Part shown: positions 1-14,400 of the stretch, one piece after another
Position numbering within the stretch: the first letter of the stretch is position 1
How the letters are laid out: each line of letters starts with the position of its first letter
Made by a program: the position numbers and the translations under genes
NCBI GenBank assembly: GCA_028622995.1
Contig: JAJQJQ010000043.1
Location: forward strand, 1,860,001 to 1,924,000
DNA from: Panagrolaimus kolymaensis
Lineage: Eukaryota > Nematoda > Chromadorea > Rhabditida > Panagrolaimidae
DNA length: 64,000 nucleotides
Direction: 5' to 3'
Notes under the pieces: model-generated
Seen by the model: only the letters and a program-made list of their open reading frames with translations
Told to the model about the DNA's origin: nothing
The model's database searches: none

Positions 1-59
1 TTGATTGAGTTCATTTCATTTGCCATTTTGAAGTCATTTTTTTTCTTTTCTTTTTTTAG

Positions 60-579
60 AAAAAATCAAGAATTTAAAGGCTATGATTGAACTTTCAGAA
101 AAGATTAAAAATGCACCTATTTGGATTCCTCCAAATACCCAACTGCTGTTTTACGATAATATCGTTACACTTTTTTGCTCCTAACCTTTTATTGCTTCCT
201 ATTATTCTAACCATATATTTATTTTCAGCGACTAAACCGACGCCTTCAATCAACTCTAATTTATGATGATTTAACTTCTGTACTCATCTGGACTTCAACT
301 ACTTTTATTCCAAACAACATCTTTTCTAATTTTTTATTATATCTTTGTGTTGTATATACTATGTATTATTTCGATTTGATTAGACTCTTTAACATAAAAA
401 TAATTTTTTTTAAACATAATTGCCTCTTGACTCTTTTAATCTTTTGTGCTTTTTACGGGATTCACCATCATCACAGACTTTTTTTGCTAATGTTTTTTAT
501 GTATTCTCGTCTTCTTTTTTTGTCTTTTGCATTGCAATTTGCAACTTTCTTTTTTTGCCCATTATTTTTCTCGTTCTAA
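60..579 (+). CDS. Possible 3' exons of an unidentified plus-strand gene (partial, left edge)
   Basis: A T-rich tract ending in TAG at 57-59 could be a 3' splice site. It is followed by an open stretch (60-163) whose translation includes AMIELSEKIKNAPIWIPPN. A GTTACA at 164 could be a weak donor and TTTTCAG at 222-228 an acceptor. The frame from 229 stays open to a stop at 577-579, but after about 330 its translation becomes hydrophobic and low in complexity, as A/T-rich non-coding DNA would give. I do not recognise the protein. The first exon looks more protein-like than the second. The gene would begin left of the window. The alternative is chance open frames in A/T-rich DNA. Confidence 0.25.
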
Positions 580-599
580 AGTTTGATAAATGATTGATT

Positions 600-1420
600 T
601 GAGTTTGGAATAAAGTTTGTTAAGCTTAATCATGACACAAGATTGTTTTTTGTTACACATTCCACGGGAATTACGTTCGAAGAGAAAGAAAAAAGTATGT
701 TGTAAAGGAATGAAAAGGCATTTTACAAACATTATTAGGCTTGCAAGAATGTTAACTAATTCAAGCTTTCATACCTCGAAATTGGATATTCCATCAACCA
801 AGTAAAACGATTTCATCAACAACAAAAAACGCTTACCAAAAAACCATAACAATAGAAGCATAATAGCAATCGTTGATTAAAGATTCGGTTACCACTAAAG
901 ATTATCCAAGTGGTTATAGTATTACAAATTTACAAGAATGAAAGCATCAAGCTTCATAAGTTTTGCAAATTAAGCTGGCATAACCAAAAAGCTTACAGTA
1001 GTATTCTAATGGCAAAGTTAAACTCTTCTGAGATCAAAAAGCTTGAGCTTATAACTAGTCGAGCAGCTCCTAAACTCCAACTTCAAAACAATGGAAGCAA
1101 AACACAAATTTGTTTTAAAAAAAGGTTTATTAGTAATAATAAATTTTAACATAACATAAACAGGAAAAGCATACACAACAATAAAAATAAACAGAACAGA
1201 AAGTGAAAAGTGAGAAATTTGTAAAAGAACGATGATATAATCAAATAATGAAAAGATATTTGCAATCAAAACAAGAGATCATCGAACAAAAATCCATAGA
1301 AGACAACGATATGAAGCAAGAAACCAGATGACCAAGAAAGATGATGAAAGCTTGATTGACCTGAAAAAAAGTGGTTAAATTAGTGGTATGTTAACAAATA
1401 AAAGAAAACCAAAACTTACT
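600..1420. other. Stretch without a supported gene (mitoguardin 3' flank)
   Basis: Small open frames on both strands here have biased, low-complexity translations and no plausible splice sites in register. The 1250-1420 part is probably the 3' untranslated region or 3' flank of the minus-strand mitoguardin gene. No AAACTG array was seen here, unlike the rest of the window. Confidence 0.4.
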
Positions 1421-1422
1421 AA

Positions 1423-2813
1423 GTTCCAAGAAAAGGATGTTTGACATAACACGAACATTGCATATGAATACACTTGATATAACCATGTCTATCAGCAAAA
1501 TCTTCGATTTTTGCATTCATTCTTTTCATTTCATCAGGATCAGCATTATGAATAATTGACTGATAACATTCATAATAAGATTATTGAGAGTTGATTCTTT
1601 CAAAGAACGGCTGAAGAATGGATTTTTAAATAATGCGATGATTGCAGTTGGTGGCTTCTTGAGATCATCAAACGAATCGAGTAAAATGAAATCCAATAAG
1701 ACATCCCAAATATTGACAGCTTCAACTTTGTGTAGTTCTAATTCTTTTTGAGTTCTTTCAGAATTATTGGAATCGCTTAAATAATCCATAAATTTGTCAT
1801 AAGCAACTAGAAATTCATCAGGATTTTTTCCATCTTGAAGCATGAGATCAGATAAAACATTTCTTCCTTGTTGAATGAACCAATGTCGATTTATTTCATT
1901 CAAGAAAATTTGATCAAATGCTTTTCGCAAGCAATAAACTTTAGCAAGAAAATCATCATCTGAATCACATCCACAAAATTCGGTTCGAAATTTTCGTACT
2001 TGAACTTTCTTTTCCACAACTTGTTTTACGCCTTCTTTATAGAAATCAGCAAGTTCGTCAAAATCAAGATTTAATGAATTGGAGTCAACAAAATCATCAG
2101 CCATTCTTCCAGTATCCTAAAATTTTAATACATAGATAAAAATATGAAACAAAATTAAAAAATAATTTACAAAATCATCAACAGCCGAAGCAAAGCTATC
2201 ATCACTGAGAACAGAAAGTGTACTAGCTCGAGGTGTTCGTTGTTCATTGTACCATAACGACCTTGCTAAAAATGTAAATACATAAAAAGTAATTATAAAG
2301 GAGTAAAAAACCAACCAATTTCTTCAGTCGTAGTATTATTCTGCTTTATTACTTCAAAGTCATTCTTTCGAAATTTATCAAAATCATTTTTAGCATCTTT
2401 CAATCCAATTAAAATGGAAAGAATTAATTCATATCGATTTCTTTGAAGTTCAGATGAATATTTGACTTTTTCTAATTCTTCAAGTAATTTTTCCAAATAT
2501 AAAATGGTTGTTTCAAGAGAATTGAATGCTAAAAAATATTATAAAGCTACGTTAAAAAATAAAAGGAAAAATAAAAGATGCCTCCAACCAACCTTCTAAC
2601 TCATCAGGTAATTTGGAGATTCCTCGAGATGTTGTTGAAAACCACCATCTAAAATTAATTCCATCAATATTTTGTAAAAAATAAATAATAATCTTACCGT
2701 CGAAATAATTCAACAGCAGCAATTCCTCCAGCAATTCCAGCAGTTGCTAATATGACTTTTCTCGATGATGGCCGCCATGAAGGTATACTGCTAATAAGCT
2801 TAAACATCATCAT
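1423..2813 (-). CDS. miga-1: Mitoguardin (MIGA/FAM73 family) gene, five exons, apparent 3' frameshift
   Basis: Mitoguardins are outer mitochondrial membrane proteins that promote mitochondrial fusion and organelle contact. Exons read about 2698-2813, 2593-2648, 2316-2528, 2171-2265 and about 1423-2116, with introns of 45-65 bases and phases that join. Exon 1 starts at the first of three consecutive ATGs (2813) and encodes a short hydrophobic anchor (VILATAGIAGGIAAVELF). Exon 4 has the family's serine-rich motif (STLSVLSDDSFASAVDDF). Exon 5 has the conserved core: a YKEGVKQV helix, CGCDSDDDFLAKVYCLRKAF, and WDVLLDFILLDSFDDLKKPP, the family hallmark. Near 1575-1580 the frame breaks. The original frame stops at 1526, while another frame continues plausibly (YECYQSIIHNADPDEMKRM) to a TAG near 1424. 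This could be a one-base deletion or an assembly error. Family assignment is firm; the C-terminus is not. Confidence 0.85.
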
Positions 2814-4853
2814 CAAACATGGATTGGTTGAGAAAACATAAAAAATATAAAAAATCAAAGTTAAACAAATGTATGTATGTACAGTAAAAAAAAACATCAC
2901 GGATAAAAGAAGCTAACGAGCGAGTTTCTTCTTTAGCGTAAAAAAATGAAATCAAAAAGCCACGAATAAAAAAAAAATATGGAAATCACAAAAAAAATTC
3001 ATCACGAATAAAAGAAAAGCAAAAAGAAAATGAAAAGCATCAACAACAAAGGCGCATTGCTTCGATGACGATGAAATTTGTGAATGAAAATGTGAAAAAC
3101 ACAAAAAATGCGAAAGTAAAGAATTTAAAAAAAAGGTAGGTTTCAAAGAGATAATGGAAAAAAGTATGGTAATTTTTTTTTTCGTAGCAAAAGTAACTAA
3201 CTTTTTTAATGTGAAAAAAAAACTGACTTTTTTTGGTTATCAAAGAAAATGGTTTTTTGTTGAATAAATATTTTTTACATCAATTTTTGGAATGAATAAA
3301 AAATTGTTTTGATAATCATTTACATATATAAAAAAGGCATTATTTTTTTAGACAGCACTCATCATCGAGTAAATAAATAATTTCTGTATTTTTAAAAAAA
3401 AACTGTGGCCTTCTTTTGTTTTTTGAAGAGCAAAGTTTTGTTAAAACTTTTGATACTTTTTGATTCTCCATTTTTTTAAACATCTTTAAAGTTTTCAAAT
3501 GATTATTTTATTACTTTTCTTTTTTTTCGGATGAAAACAATGATATTCAAGAAAATTTATTTATTTATGTATTTATGTATGAACACTTCAGCAGAACTAT
3601 TTACTATGAAAAAATAAAGTTTGTCCGCCAAAAATTTTGAGAATTAACTGATTCCAAAGAAGATATTGCATTCATTGTTCCCGTAATAACAAAAATGGCC
3701 GAAGTCAAGGGCCACAAATGAAAAGACACAAAATTCTCAAAATTAAAACTGTCAATATGTTTATTCGTTTTTTTATAAAATTTTTTTCCTTTATTTTTAA
3801 ACTGCAGGAAAAAGTATTTGTTTGACTCTTTTATTAAAGTTTCACCAAAAAAAATTTTTTCTTCCTTATTTAAGCCTAAAGCATTCTTTAATTTTTTTAA
3901 TAGATAAAACTGCCATATTGTGTGTAATGAGGAAACTATGAAATTCACTAACTTATTTATTTATTAATTTACTAATTTATTACTAACACCTGCGTTTATC
4001 CGTGAAAGGGTCGATCTTGAGCTTCTCAAACTTAAAAATTCTCTGAACATGATGGACGAATAAAATTCTAAAAACTCAAAGGCAAAAAAATAGAGCAGAA
4101 GAATCAGAAAAGCAGTTTCCAGATGTCAAGCCGAAGAAAAAAAAATAGACATAAACTGTTTGATGAGTTGAAATTTTGTATATTAAAATTTCCATAAACT
4201 GGTTGGATATGATTAAATTCGATAAATTCAACCATTAGCTTGACAGCTCTTCCATAAACTGAGTAATTAATTAAATTTTATTTTTTAATCATTATTGTTG
4301 TTAGAAAAAACTGTACTTGCATGTAACTCCGAGAGAATGAATTATTTTTTAATAACTGAATTGAAAAATATCGACGCTTTTTATTTATAACGTATTTTAA
4401 TAAACTGTAGACAACTTTTGCGGGACGATAATGAATGTTGTTGAAGCGGCATTATTTTTAAACAGAATTTCACTGTCTGAATTGGTTTTTTATTATTTTA
4501 AATTTTTAAGGAATTTTTTAAACTGAGTATTTGGTAAGTACCATTTTACTTCACCAACAATTAACAAAAAATAAAAAGCAATGTCATAAAACTGAGTAAC
4601 AAAAATTTAATATTTATCATTAAAAAACTGTTCAACGAATGTCGGTAATTACAAAAAAAATGTATATTGAAAATGCAGTGCTAAAAAACTGCAATTGGGA
4701 TTTCATCAATAATAATTTTGTAATTTTTAAACTGTTTTATATTTTATATCTTTATTTAACTGACAAATTGCTAACAAAGACAAACAATAATTAATATATG
4801 TAAATTAAACCTAACATAAAAAATATTTAAATATAATCTTTTTTATTTTTGTT
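2814..4853. other. Intergenic region between the mitoguardin 5' end and the rol-3 3' end
   Basis: Very A/T-rich with no supported gene. A minus-strand open frame at 3604-3948 has biased composition and no recognisable domain. The AAACTG array begins near 3.4 kb and runs into rol-3. A block at about 4551-4660 closely matches 28036-28145 in the same orientation. Confidence 0.5.
4551..4660 (+). repeat. Direct repeat, copy 1 (partner 28036-28145)
   Basis: About 110 bases downstream of the rol-3 stop share a clear mosaic of identical runs with 28036-28145, including AATGTCATAAAACTGAG and AAAAAACTGTTCAAC, separated by diverged stretches. A related inverted segment lies around 31,690-31,755. The pair brackets the rol-3 transcription unit. 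Alignment was by eye. Confidence 0.65.
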
Positions 4854-5413
4854 TTATACCCGACTAACTTTAGCTGCGTTGCGTTTGGAATTTTTTGGAC
4901 TTTCGTCATTATAAATATTTTGTAAATTATTTCCTGAATTTGAATTCACAGAAATTATGGATGAAAGATTGTTGGTTGATGATTGAGTATTTCGAGGGAT
5001 TTCATAATCATCTCCTCCACCTTCAAGATCTTCGCCACAAATCGTTGTGGTCTCTGTCTGGGCCGAAATGGAACTTTCGGGTCGATCAAATGAAAACATC
5101 GAAGTTGATGGAGCTCGTTGACGAAGATGGGAAGGCAAACCAGTTGAATGGTTTTTAACATTATCTAAAATTTAAATAAACTGTGAAGTATTTAATGGTT
5201 GAAAATTTGTGGGATACCTGATTTATCAAATCTTCCAGAATTATTATTTCCAATTAATTCCGAACTTTGATGCCTTCGATCTTGATGGTGACTATTTTGT
5301 TGTTGACGGGGATAATGTTGTTGATTATGTGGATTGCTAATATTTGAATCTTGTGAAGCATCAAATCCATTATTTATATATCCACTTTGAATTGAAGGAA
5401 ATGGGGAATTGCT
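4854..5413 (-). CDS. rol-3: rol-3 C-terminal tail exons
   Basis: Exons 5218-5413 and 4854-5164 encode a Gln/Asn/Ser-rich tail ending at a TAA at 4854-4856. It contains YEIPRN, a possible phosphotyrosine docking motif, plus SIQSGY and SFDRPES. The exons join in frame: SDNVKNHSTG crosses the junction. No domain is recognised. Being C-terminal to the kinase, the tail probably recruits adaptors. That role is inferred. Confidence 0.8.
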
Positions 5414-8400
5414 CTGAAATTTTTTTTATCGACTTTAAAACTGGAAAGAAAGGAAATAGAAGTGTTTAGACTTTTGAATCTTCTCTTTTTTGTGTAAATA
5501 TACGGGTCTAATTTTAGAGGTTTATTAATTTTAAAAAACTATATGTTTTTAAAACAGAATTTTATCTTTTATAATAGTTATTTTCATTAAACTGTTAATT
5601 TCTAGTCCATCAAATTACTGAAAATCTGTAAACTGTAGCAATAAGTGTCTTTTGATCGCCGTCAATTAACACAAAAATTGTTACCAAACATCAAAAGTTC
5701 AAAAAATTTTTTAAAGGAAAATAACTGTCCAATAAAAAGATAAATTTGGCATATTTTCAAAAGCATTTTAATATAAAAAATACGATTAATTAAAAACTGT
5801 ATACAGCTTATTCATTAGTTTAATTTTTAAATATTTATTTTATTAAGGAATCTCTCTATCGCTTCGTAAAACTGAATTTCATTTTGGTAAGATTTAGAAA
5901 ATTATGATAATTTAAAAACTGTATTACTTACTCTCATATCTGGATGATTGTGTAATCCTTCAACCAATCCTAAAAGTTCGGCAAACGATGGACGATTTTG
6001 GGGGTTTTCTTCCCAACAACTTGAAACTATTTCAAATCTAAAAAATAAAAAAACTGTCAACCTCAAACATAGGGTTTGAAATAAATCTTACAATTCATCG
6101 GGGCAATCAATAGGTTTTTCAAGCCTTTTTCCAGATCGTAAACATGGCAAAACTTCGCTATTTAATTTATCTTTGTATGGTGTTTCGCCCAATGTTAAAG
6201 TTTCCCAACATAAAATTCCATAAGCCCAAACATCACTAAAATTATTTATTTAATATTAAAACTGCAACGGGAACTTTAAAAGCTGGAATATGTTGAAAAA
6301 GCTCACGATTTATTAGTAAATATTCCATCCAACGCCGACTCGACAGCCAACCATCGAAGAGGTAAAAAATCTTCTCCTTTAACTCGATAATATTCATTTA
6401 TATACATTTGTCGAGCTAAACCAAAATCAGCTATTTTTGTAACTCTCATTGATGAACCTCGAGAAGTTATGAGGCAATTTCGAGCAGCTGAAGAAAAAAA
6501 AAACTGTTGAATTGCATGAGAGTTGTTTTAATTATTTTGTAAACTGTATCTTTTTTATATTTTATTAATAAAACTGATATGATTGGAATTAGGGTTGGAT
6601 AATTAGCACGCTAATTATGCCTTTGCTAATTATAAACTGCCAACCCTAATTGGAATTCGAATTTAATTTTAGTATTTTTAATTAAATTGCAAATTTCGGA
6701 AAGTATGTTTTTTAATATCCGAAAAAACTACAATCAGCTATTTCAAGAAAAATAAAACTGATAACAACAAAAAATTTCTTTAACAAAACTGGAACAATAT
6801 TTACATTTAGGTTTATCAAAAATGGATCGAAAAGTTTTTGTATAAAAATTTCATCGAAATTGCAAATTAAAAAAACTGGTGTTACTTCCGAAAATAAGAA
6901 AAAAGGAGGCATTTTTACTAAAAAAAATAAAAAATGATCTGATAATAAATTAAATATAATTAAAAGTGAAAATTCTAATCTATGAGATGAAACTGATTTG
7001 GAAAATAATTTTTTCTTTTGTTCTTCTAAACTGTTTAAAAAGTAAACCACTTTGCTTATTTTTATAAAACTGGTTTCTTCGAATTCAAATTCGCTCCATA
7101 AAATTAAAAACTGTGCGATAAAAAAACAAAAAAAGCTTACCCAAATCTCGATGAACATGTTTATTCATTTCTAAATAAGCGCATCCTCGACCAACATCAA
7201 TAATAATAGAAAATATTTCATTCAGCGATAATTGGGATGGAGCAGGACCGGAAGGTCGACAAGCTCGAAGAAAAGTAAGCAAATCTCCGCCTTCCATTAA
7301 TTCCATTAATAAACATTGGGGTTCTGAATCGAAACAAACTCCAAGCAATTTTACTATGTTTGGATGATCAAAATTACTGCAAAAAAATATAAAATTATGT
7401 TTTTTAACTGTCGCTTTCAAAATAAGTGTTTACTTCATTAAAATAGCTTCTTTAACAAATTTAATTCGATCCTCCGCGGAATGACCAATTTTCAAGGTTT
7501 TTATTGCGACTGGCACTCTCTTGGTTCCAACGGTAGGTAAATTCCATGCATTTCCTCGATGGACGTCCCCGAAAGAACCTTGCCCAATTTTTTCCATTGA
7601 AGTTATATTATCTCCAGAAACTTCGGGAAGGTCTGAAAAAAATCTTATAAAAACTGAATTACCTTGAAACAAGTGTGAAAATTTTATTCTTTGATAATAA
7701 ACTGAATTTTTAAAATAACAAATTGGAAGTTTATAAAAATTAGAATTTTCCTTTGCGAATATAAAACTGTTATTTAATGACTAAGTTTTTTAAAATAAAT
7801 AATATAAACTGAGACTGCGATATTAACATTCTTAAAGGAACATAGCTATTTGATGCCTTTTTCAAAATTTCGTTTTACGGGAGCTGAATTCATACTTCGC
7901 CAACCGGCAATTTGAAGCTACGTGCAACTACAGTAAATGACACGTTAAATTCAAACACGCGCTTGGCATTCGCAAAGTTCAGCTCCCGTAAACGAAATTT
8001 CAAAAAGGCTGCAAATAGCTATGGCCCTTTAAATCTTTATTTATTTAAAATTCGAAATTTATTATGGAAAATACTGGTGTATGAAAAATTTTGTTTATTT
8101 ATCTCTATGATAATTTTTTCAAAGATATTTTAAAACTGGCATTCCGTTTTACTTCAATATAGATTAGCAAAAAACCTATAAAAAACTGCATAAAAATATA
8201 TGTTAAAACATAATTAAAACTGAAGGCCGGTAAATTACAATAATGTAAACTTGGAAAAATTAAAAATGAAGTTTTGTTAAATTTTTAATCTCTACCATTT
8301 TTTTTTTAAAAATGTGTGAATTTAGCAAAAAACGGTACAATTATATTTTTGTTTTTTAAAATACTCTCATTTTTATTAAACTGGGAGCTTCTTCATTATT

Positions 8401-11400
8401 AGCTTTTGCCGCCTAAATTCAGCGTTAAAAAATTATTTTTTTTAAATAAAACTGAAAATGTAAATATGGGAGGAATATTAATGTTAAGAAAAATAACTGC
8501 AATTTTGATTTCTCTTGCAAAAATATACCAAGAATTTTTTGAAATATATTTTTTCGTTCTTATTTTTAAACTGCGTTGGTTTTTATTGATATTTTTAAAA
8601 AATAACTTACTTCGAAGTTCATTTTGGAAAGGTTTAGTTAATTCAGAGAAATTACCGCTATTTTCAAAATTTAAATCCTCCAATCGAATTTCTTTAGTCA
8701 TTTTATAATTTCTCTTTTTTTCTTTATTCTTATTTTTTCGAACTAAAATTTATATTATTATTTTTTAAACTGTGTTCGAGATCAAACGAAGGCTCACTCA
8801 AAAATAACCCAGCGATGCATAAAGTTAAAAGGGTTAAAACAAAAATGATTGAAATCCATAAAATAAAATAATACGCAGTGGAAGAAGTTTCTTTTTCGAT
8901 TTCAATTTCTTGGGTTAATCCATATGGACCAAAACCCTCTGAATTTGCTGCTCTCACACGGAATTGGGATTGAGGAGAATACGCGGAAGGTTTATCTATT
9001 CTCCACCAAAGTCGATCGGAAGATAATCCTCGTTCAGCTATTTCCCATTCCGCTGTTTTATTTGGTCTAAAACTGATTTGTAAATTTTGGTGTTACAACG
9101 AAAAGTATTTACCGATATTCAACGGCATAAGAAACAATTGGAGCTCCTCCATCATTTTCTGGCTCTTGCCATTTTAAAATCCAAAATGCTCTTTCTTTTG
9201 TTATTTCAACTGAAATTGGTGAGGATGGAGTTCCAGCTAAAAAAATATTTATAATTTTTACTTTAAAATGAGAATTAATAAAATTGCAGGTACCTTTGGT
9301 TCGACCTTGTTGAATGGGTTGAAAAAATTGTTCGGTGAAACTTTTCTCACTATCATTGTAAGAATATTTGCCCGAATATGTGGCAACAAATCGATAATCA
9401 TAAGCTGTGGAAGAACGAAGGGATGGAATGGTTATATTTAGGGATGACTCTATTTTAGGGTCAAAAGTGACATTGGGTGAACTCGTCCAGGTTGCATCTG
9501 TTCCACTCTAAAAAAATTTTATAATTAAGATATTTTAAAACTGTGAGGATTTCCTTGATGGTGTTTAAAAAAATAATAAACCAAAAAAAATTATGAATTA
9601 TATTAAATAAATTTTTGGGAACTTTATAAATAAATATAAAACTGTAATTAGAACCATCTTTTTTTGTATTTTATGTAAAATGGATTTAACTCAAAATTTT
9701 TAAAATTAAACTGCATTTTACATTAAACGATGAAGTTTAAAAACTGGAATTTTGGGAAATTTTATGGTTAAAAATTCTTAATAAACTGAATGCTTTTTTG
9801 ACAGACCTTGATATTTAACTGAACAAGGAGATATTTTTTCGATATTTAAACTAAATTTAAAATGCTCGTGAAACAAGCTAATAACACTATTTTTATATAA
9901 ATTTTACGAAAAAAATAACTGTGAACTACTGAGCTTAGTCATGACAAATAGTGAATTTTTTTTCTTATAAACTGTATTAAATCTCCAAATAACGGATTTA
10001 AAATATCACAAAAATTATATTTTAATATTTTTTCAATAACCAAAAAAATAGTGAAGGTTTTTTCCGGCGCGGTCCTTAATGCTTTTATATTATAATTAAT
10101 TGCTTTCTTTATAGAAAAAACTGTACATGGGAATTTTATTTGGTTTTATTAAATTTTTTATTAAAGTATTGCAGTAACGCATTTTCATAATTTTCTAAAG
10201 TAAAAACTGATGAGGGTTCATAATTTAGAAAAATTCAAAGCGTTTTATACTTTGTTATTGATTTTTATAATTTTATAAACTGTTGTACTAAATACGCAAA
10301 TATGTTTTATATAGTCATAAAAATTTTAAATATGACTTTTTTATTATTTCATAAAATATGTGACGATGTCATTCGTTTTAAACTTTATATAATCAAACTG
10401 AGCACTCCGCAATTAAAGATAAAACTTCGAATAATTAAAATATCTTTAACTTATTAATTTTTAATAAACTGTGTTCATATTTTTTTAGCTATAAAAGAAA
10501 CACAAACTTTTTTAACCTTGTCAAATGAATTTAAAGAAATTAAAAAAAACCCAATTTCTTTTTAACAAATCATTTTTTAAATTTTAGAAAAAACTGCAAC
10601 ATCATATGTCTGACGGCAAAAAAAATTAGCTTTGCTTAAATTTTTTTATCTTTATAAACTGTATTTAGGCGAAAATGGATCCTTGAAATAAGCTTTGATT
10701 TAAAACCAAAAAGCAAAAAACTGTGTTCAAAATTAGGTTCTTTTGAAATAAATTAAGTTAAACTGAAAAGTCCGTAGTTTCAGCGGCTTATTAAATTTAA
10801 TGACTCATTTTTCATTTATTTAAATTTATGATTTGTAAAACTGCAATAAATATCTCAAAGGTGTAAAAAATATTTTTTGGTAAATTTTCTAAAAGCCTTT
10901 TTTGTTGAATATTTTAGCTTTTTTATATATATAAAACTGGTCGTCAGTGTGTCCTTTTTTTGTTATTCAAGCTTTTTTTTTTAAGTTTTTAAACTCACCA
11001 ATCGATATTGAACATCCACGGTTTGAGGCAATATTTGTGGCTCCAATGAATTCCATCGAAGCAAAAGCGAATCACTCGTAAAATTATCCAATCTCAAAGT
11101 GCCTGGAATATCCATGGTTCGAGTTACAGCTTCCGCGGAAATTGCATCTTGATCTTCCGAAAAAGTTGCTTGCAACCGAGTAACATGAATGGCGGAAACC
11201 CAAAATTTATAATCCGCTGAAGGACGGAGATTTGCTATTTTCGCTTGGCATGGGTCTTCGATGCATGAAACTATATCGGAAAGGGCAGTGGAAAAGGTTC
11301 CATTTTCAAATTGTTTAGCTCCAATTGAAACCGGAGAAGCTAAGGATGAACTTTGTTGAGTGATTCGATATTTTATTTCATTTCTTGGTGCATTAAGTGA

Positions 11401-14400
11401 TTGAGGCAATTTCCAATAAAGTAAAACTGTGTCTGGGGAAAGAGCAAAGGCAGCTGGATCTCGAGGCGATGTTGGATATCCATAACCTGTTTTAAGGGTT
11501 TTTATTTCAGAGATTTGATCCTTGTATGTGTAATATCGATTGAACCATGAAATATAAACATCGTAACTGAAAATCAATTTTTTTAATTGCATTTTTATTA
11601 AACTGGGTTAATAAAACAGCTACGGATTTTTTAAACTTTTTAAAAGTTGTAATGGTGAGATTGTTGTCGGAAGTCAAAAACGTTTTATTGATAAAAATAT
11701 TTAAAAATGTCATAAAACTTTATTTATTTAAAAATATATTTAATGTATTTTAACTGTCTGGACCCTTACAAACAGAATTACCAAGAAATTTGCTATAAAA
11801 AATCAAAGAAAAGATATATAAAAACTGTCAAAGCACAAGGTTTGATAAAAAGCTTTTAAGAGTTCTCAAAAAAAACTATCTTTAATAAAATTATGATAAA
11901 TTAATTTTAAAACTGAAGAGCTAAAATTCTAAAGGATTGAATAAAATTTTATTTTATTTTTGTTAAACTGTTCATGATGTTTTCTATTTGTTTCATATAA
12001 ACTAATTATGCTAAAAATATTATTAATTTAAAACGAAACTTATGCAAAAATAAATGTGTTGAACACAATATACATTAAATAATTATTTAAAGAGTGTTTT
12101 TAAACTGGTGAGAATGATCATAGCATTTATTTAAAAAACTGGACAAACACCAAAAAAGAGGCGAAAAAATTTAAGAAAAATTAACCGTTTTAAGCCGCCT
12201 TGCGATTGACAAAATTTAATAGAAAACAGTGTTATCAGAAAGTTAAGTTTTTGTGTGTTTCAATCGAAAGGTAAAAAAAATTGATGGGAAAGAAGACACC
12301 TTTAATAAAACTGTTTCCATTTTGTAAGTTTGGTTAAAAAATTTTTTACCAAATAATTAAACTGTTTTGAAGTTTTGGATCATTTTTTTAAACTGTAAAC
12401 CATCAATATAAGGGAAAACTTACTCAGTTTCTTTATCCAATATTCCATTTTCAATGTGAATATTATTTGAAATACTTCGAAAATGTTTAACTTTATCCGT
12501 TTTAGTTCTACGAAAATGAACATCGTATTGAGTTGGTGGAAACGAAATATTTGCGCATGAATTTGAAGTTGGAATGGGTTCTTTTACAATAATAAAAGCT
12601 CCACTTCGGCCTTCGTTGCTTACATTAAATGAAATGGATTCAGGCGGGGGTAATTGAAAGCACGTTCGTTCTGGGTATGGCTCCGATGATTGACTCACAG
12701 CTAAAATGGATTTCAATGGAGTATTTTGAATGGGTAAAATCGATGGAGTTTCCGTGGTTCGATCATAAATAATTAAATTTGTGGCTGTTCCAAAAACAAA
12801 TAATTTATCTGCGATTGAAATAGTTAAAATTGATTTAAGTCCCGTGGTTTCTTCAAATTTATTCCATTGAATTTCAATATCGGAACATTTAAAATTATTT
12901 AAATTAGAAGAATCTATCGCAATTATTCCATTCCATGTGAGCGCATAAATTATGGGTGAAGCCGCTCGATTCCATTTAAAATCAGTCATAATCGAAGTAA
13001 TTGTTTGAGATTTCAAACAATCAAGTGAAAGGGCGAGATTCTGTTCGGTTCCATGAGTTAAATCCAAACGAAATAATGAGCCATTGGTGGTAAGTAAATA
13101 TGCGGAACTAAAAAAAGAATAAGTTGGAAAAAAACTGTCGTTCAAAAGTCTTTTCTAAAAATATGGGAGCTTTAAAGAATACAAAAAACCAAATAATTTG
13201 TCAAAAATAAATTAAAAATTAATTATGTTTTTAATTAACTGGGTAGAATCTTTGATGGTGCTTTATAAAACTGCACACAAGGTATTTTACAGGAAAACTA
13301 CTTTAAGTTGAAAAATAAATGGAAATTAAAAAAAACTGAGCCTCCAATAAATACTTTTTTTTATCAAAAAAAGAAAAAGGTAAAAATATATTTTTATTAA
13401 CTGATAACTATTTCACTAGATGGTTTAAAAAACTGACGAGTGTTTCATTTAGTACACTAAAAAAAACTGCAGAATTCGTCATCGGAGGAAAACAATTATA
13501 TGTATTTTAAATTTAAAAACAAAAAATTATATTTAATTAAAAAAACGAGACTAAATATTCGCAAGGAAATTTTTTTATTAATCGGAAAAAGATTTTTAAT
13601 TTACTGTAAAGTTTTGCTTAAAGGGACATAGCTATTTCATGCCTTTTTTGAAATTTCGTTTGCGGGCACTGCAAGTTACACTTGGTAAGGCGCGTGTTTG
13701 AATTACCGTGTAAGACAGAAGTGACACGGTAATTCAAACACGCGCCGCCCCAACTGTTCCTATCAGCCCCAGTATCGAAATTTTTGAAAAGGCATGAAAT
13801 AGCTATGTCCCTTTAAATGGGCTTTAAAAACTGTATAAAATAATGTCTAAAGGAAAGGATTTCAAATTTATGAACAAAAATAATTTTTTTTGAGGAAATA
13901 TAATACAATGAAATATCAGGGATGAAAATTAAATATTTTATTAATTGAATATAATTTCAGCTCTTTAAAAAGAAATTGTGATTTCTTTTGGTGAAAATTT
14001 TTTTTATTTTAAAATCAATAAATGAAAATATAAAAAAAATTAAAAACTGCTTTTTATTGTTCATCATCGCCTTAAATATATCAAGGTACCATAAAATTGT
14101 TTTAAATTCCAATGAATTAAATAAAAATTAAATTTAAAAAAATCAAAACTGTCGCATAAAATTTCTAATTTTATAAAAACTGCGGAGCCAGAGATTGTGG
14201 CTTTGAATTTGATCTATCAGTAATAATTGTTTAATATTGGAAAACGAAACTAAACTCGCACACGGAATAACTGGAAAGATTGTTTGGAGGTTTTTTAAAT
14301 TTTGGATCGAAAAATAGTTTTTTAAATATAAATATTCCGATAAAATATGAGCAAAGAAAAAATTATATTTTTTTAACTGAATAAGGTTGAAGGCGCTTTC

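Noticed and set aside
3604..3948. Minus-strand open frame of 114 codons in the intergenic region
   Set aside because: Composition is biased, no domain is recognised, and there are no supporting splice sites.
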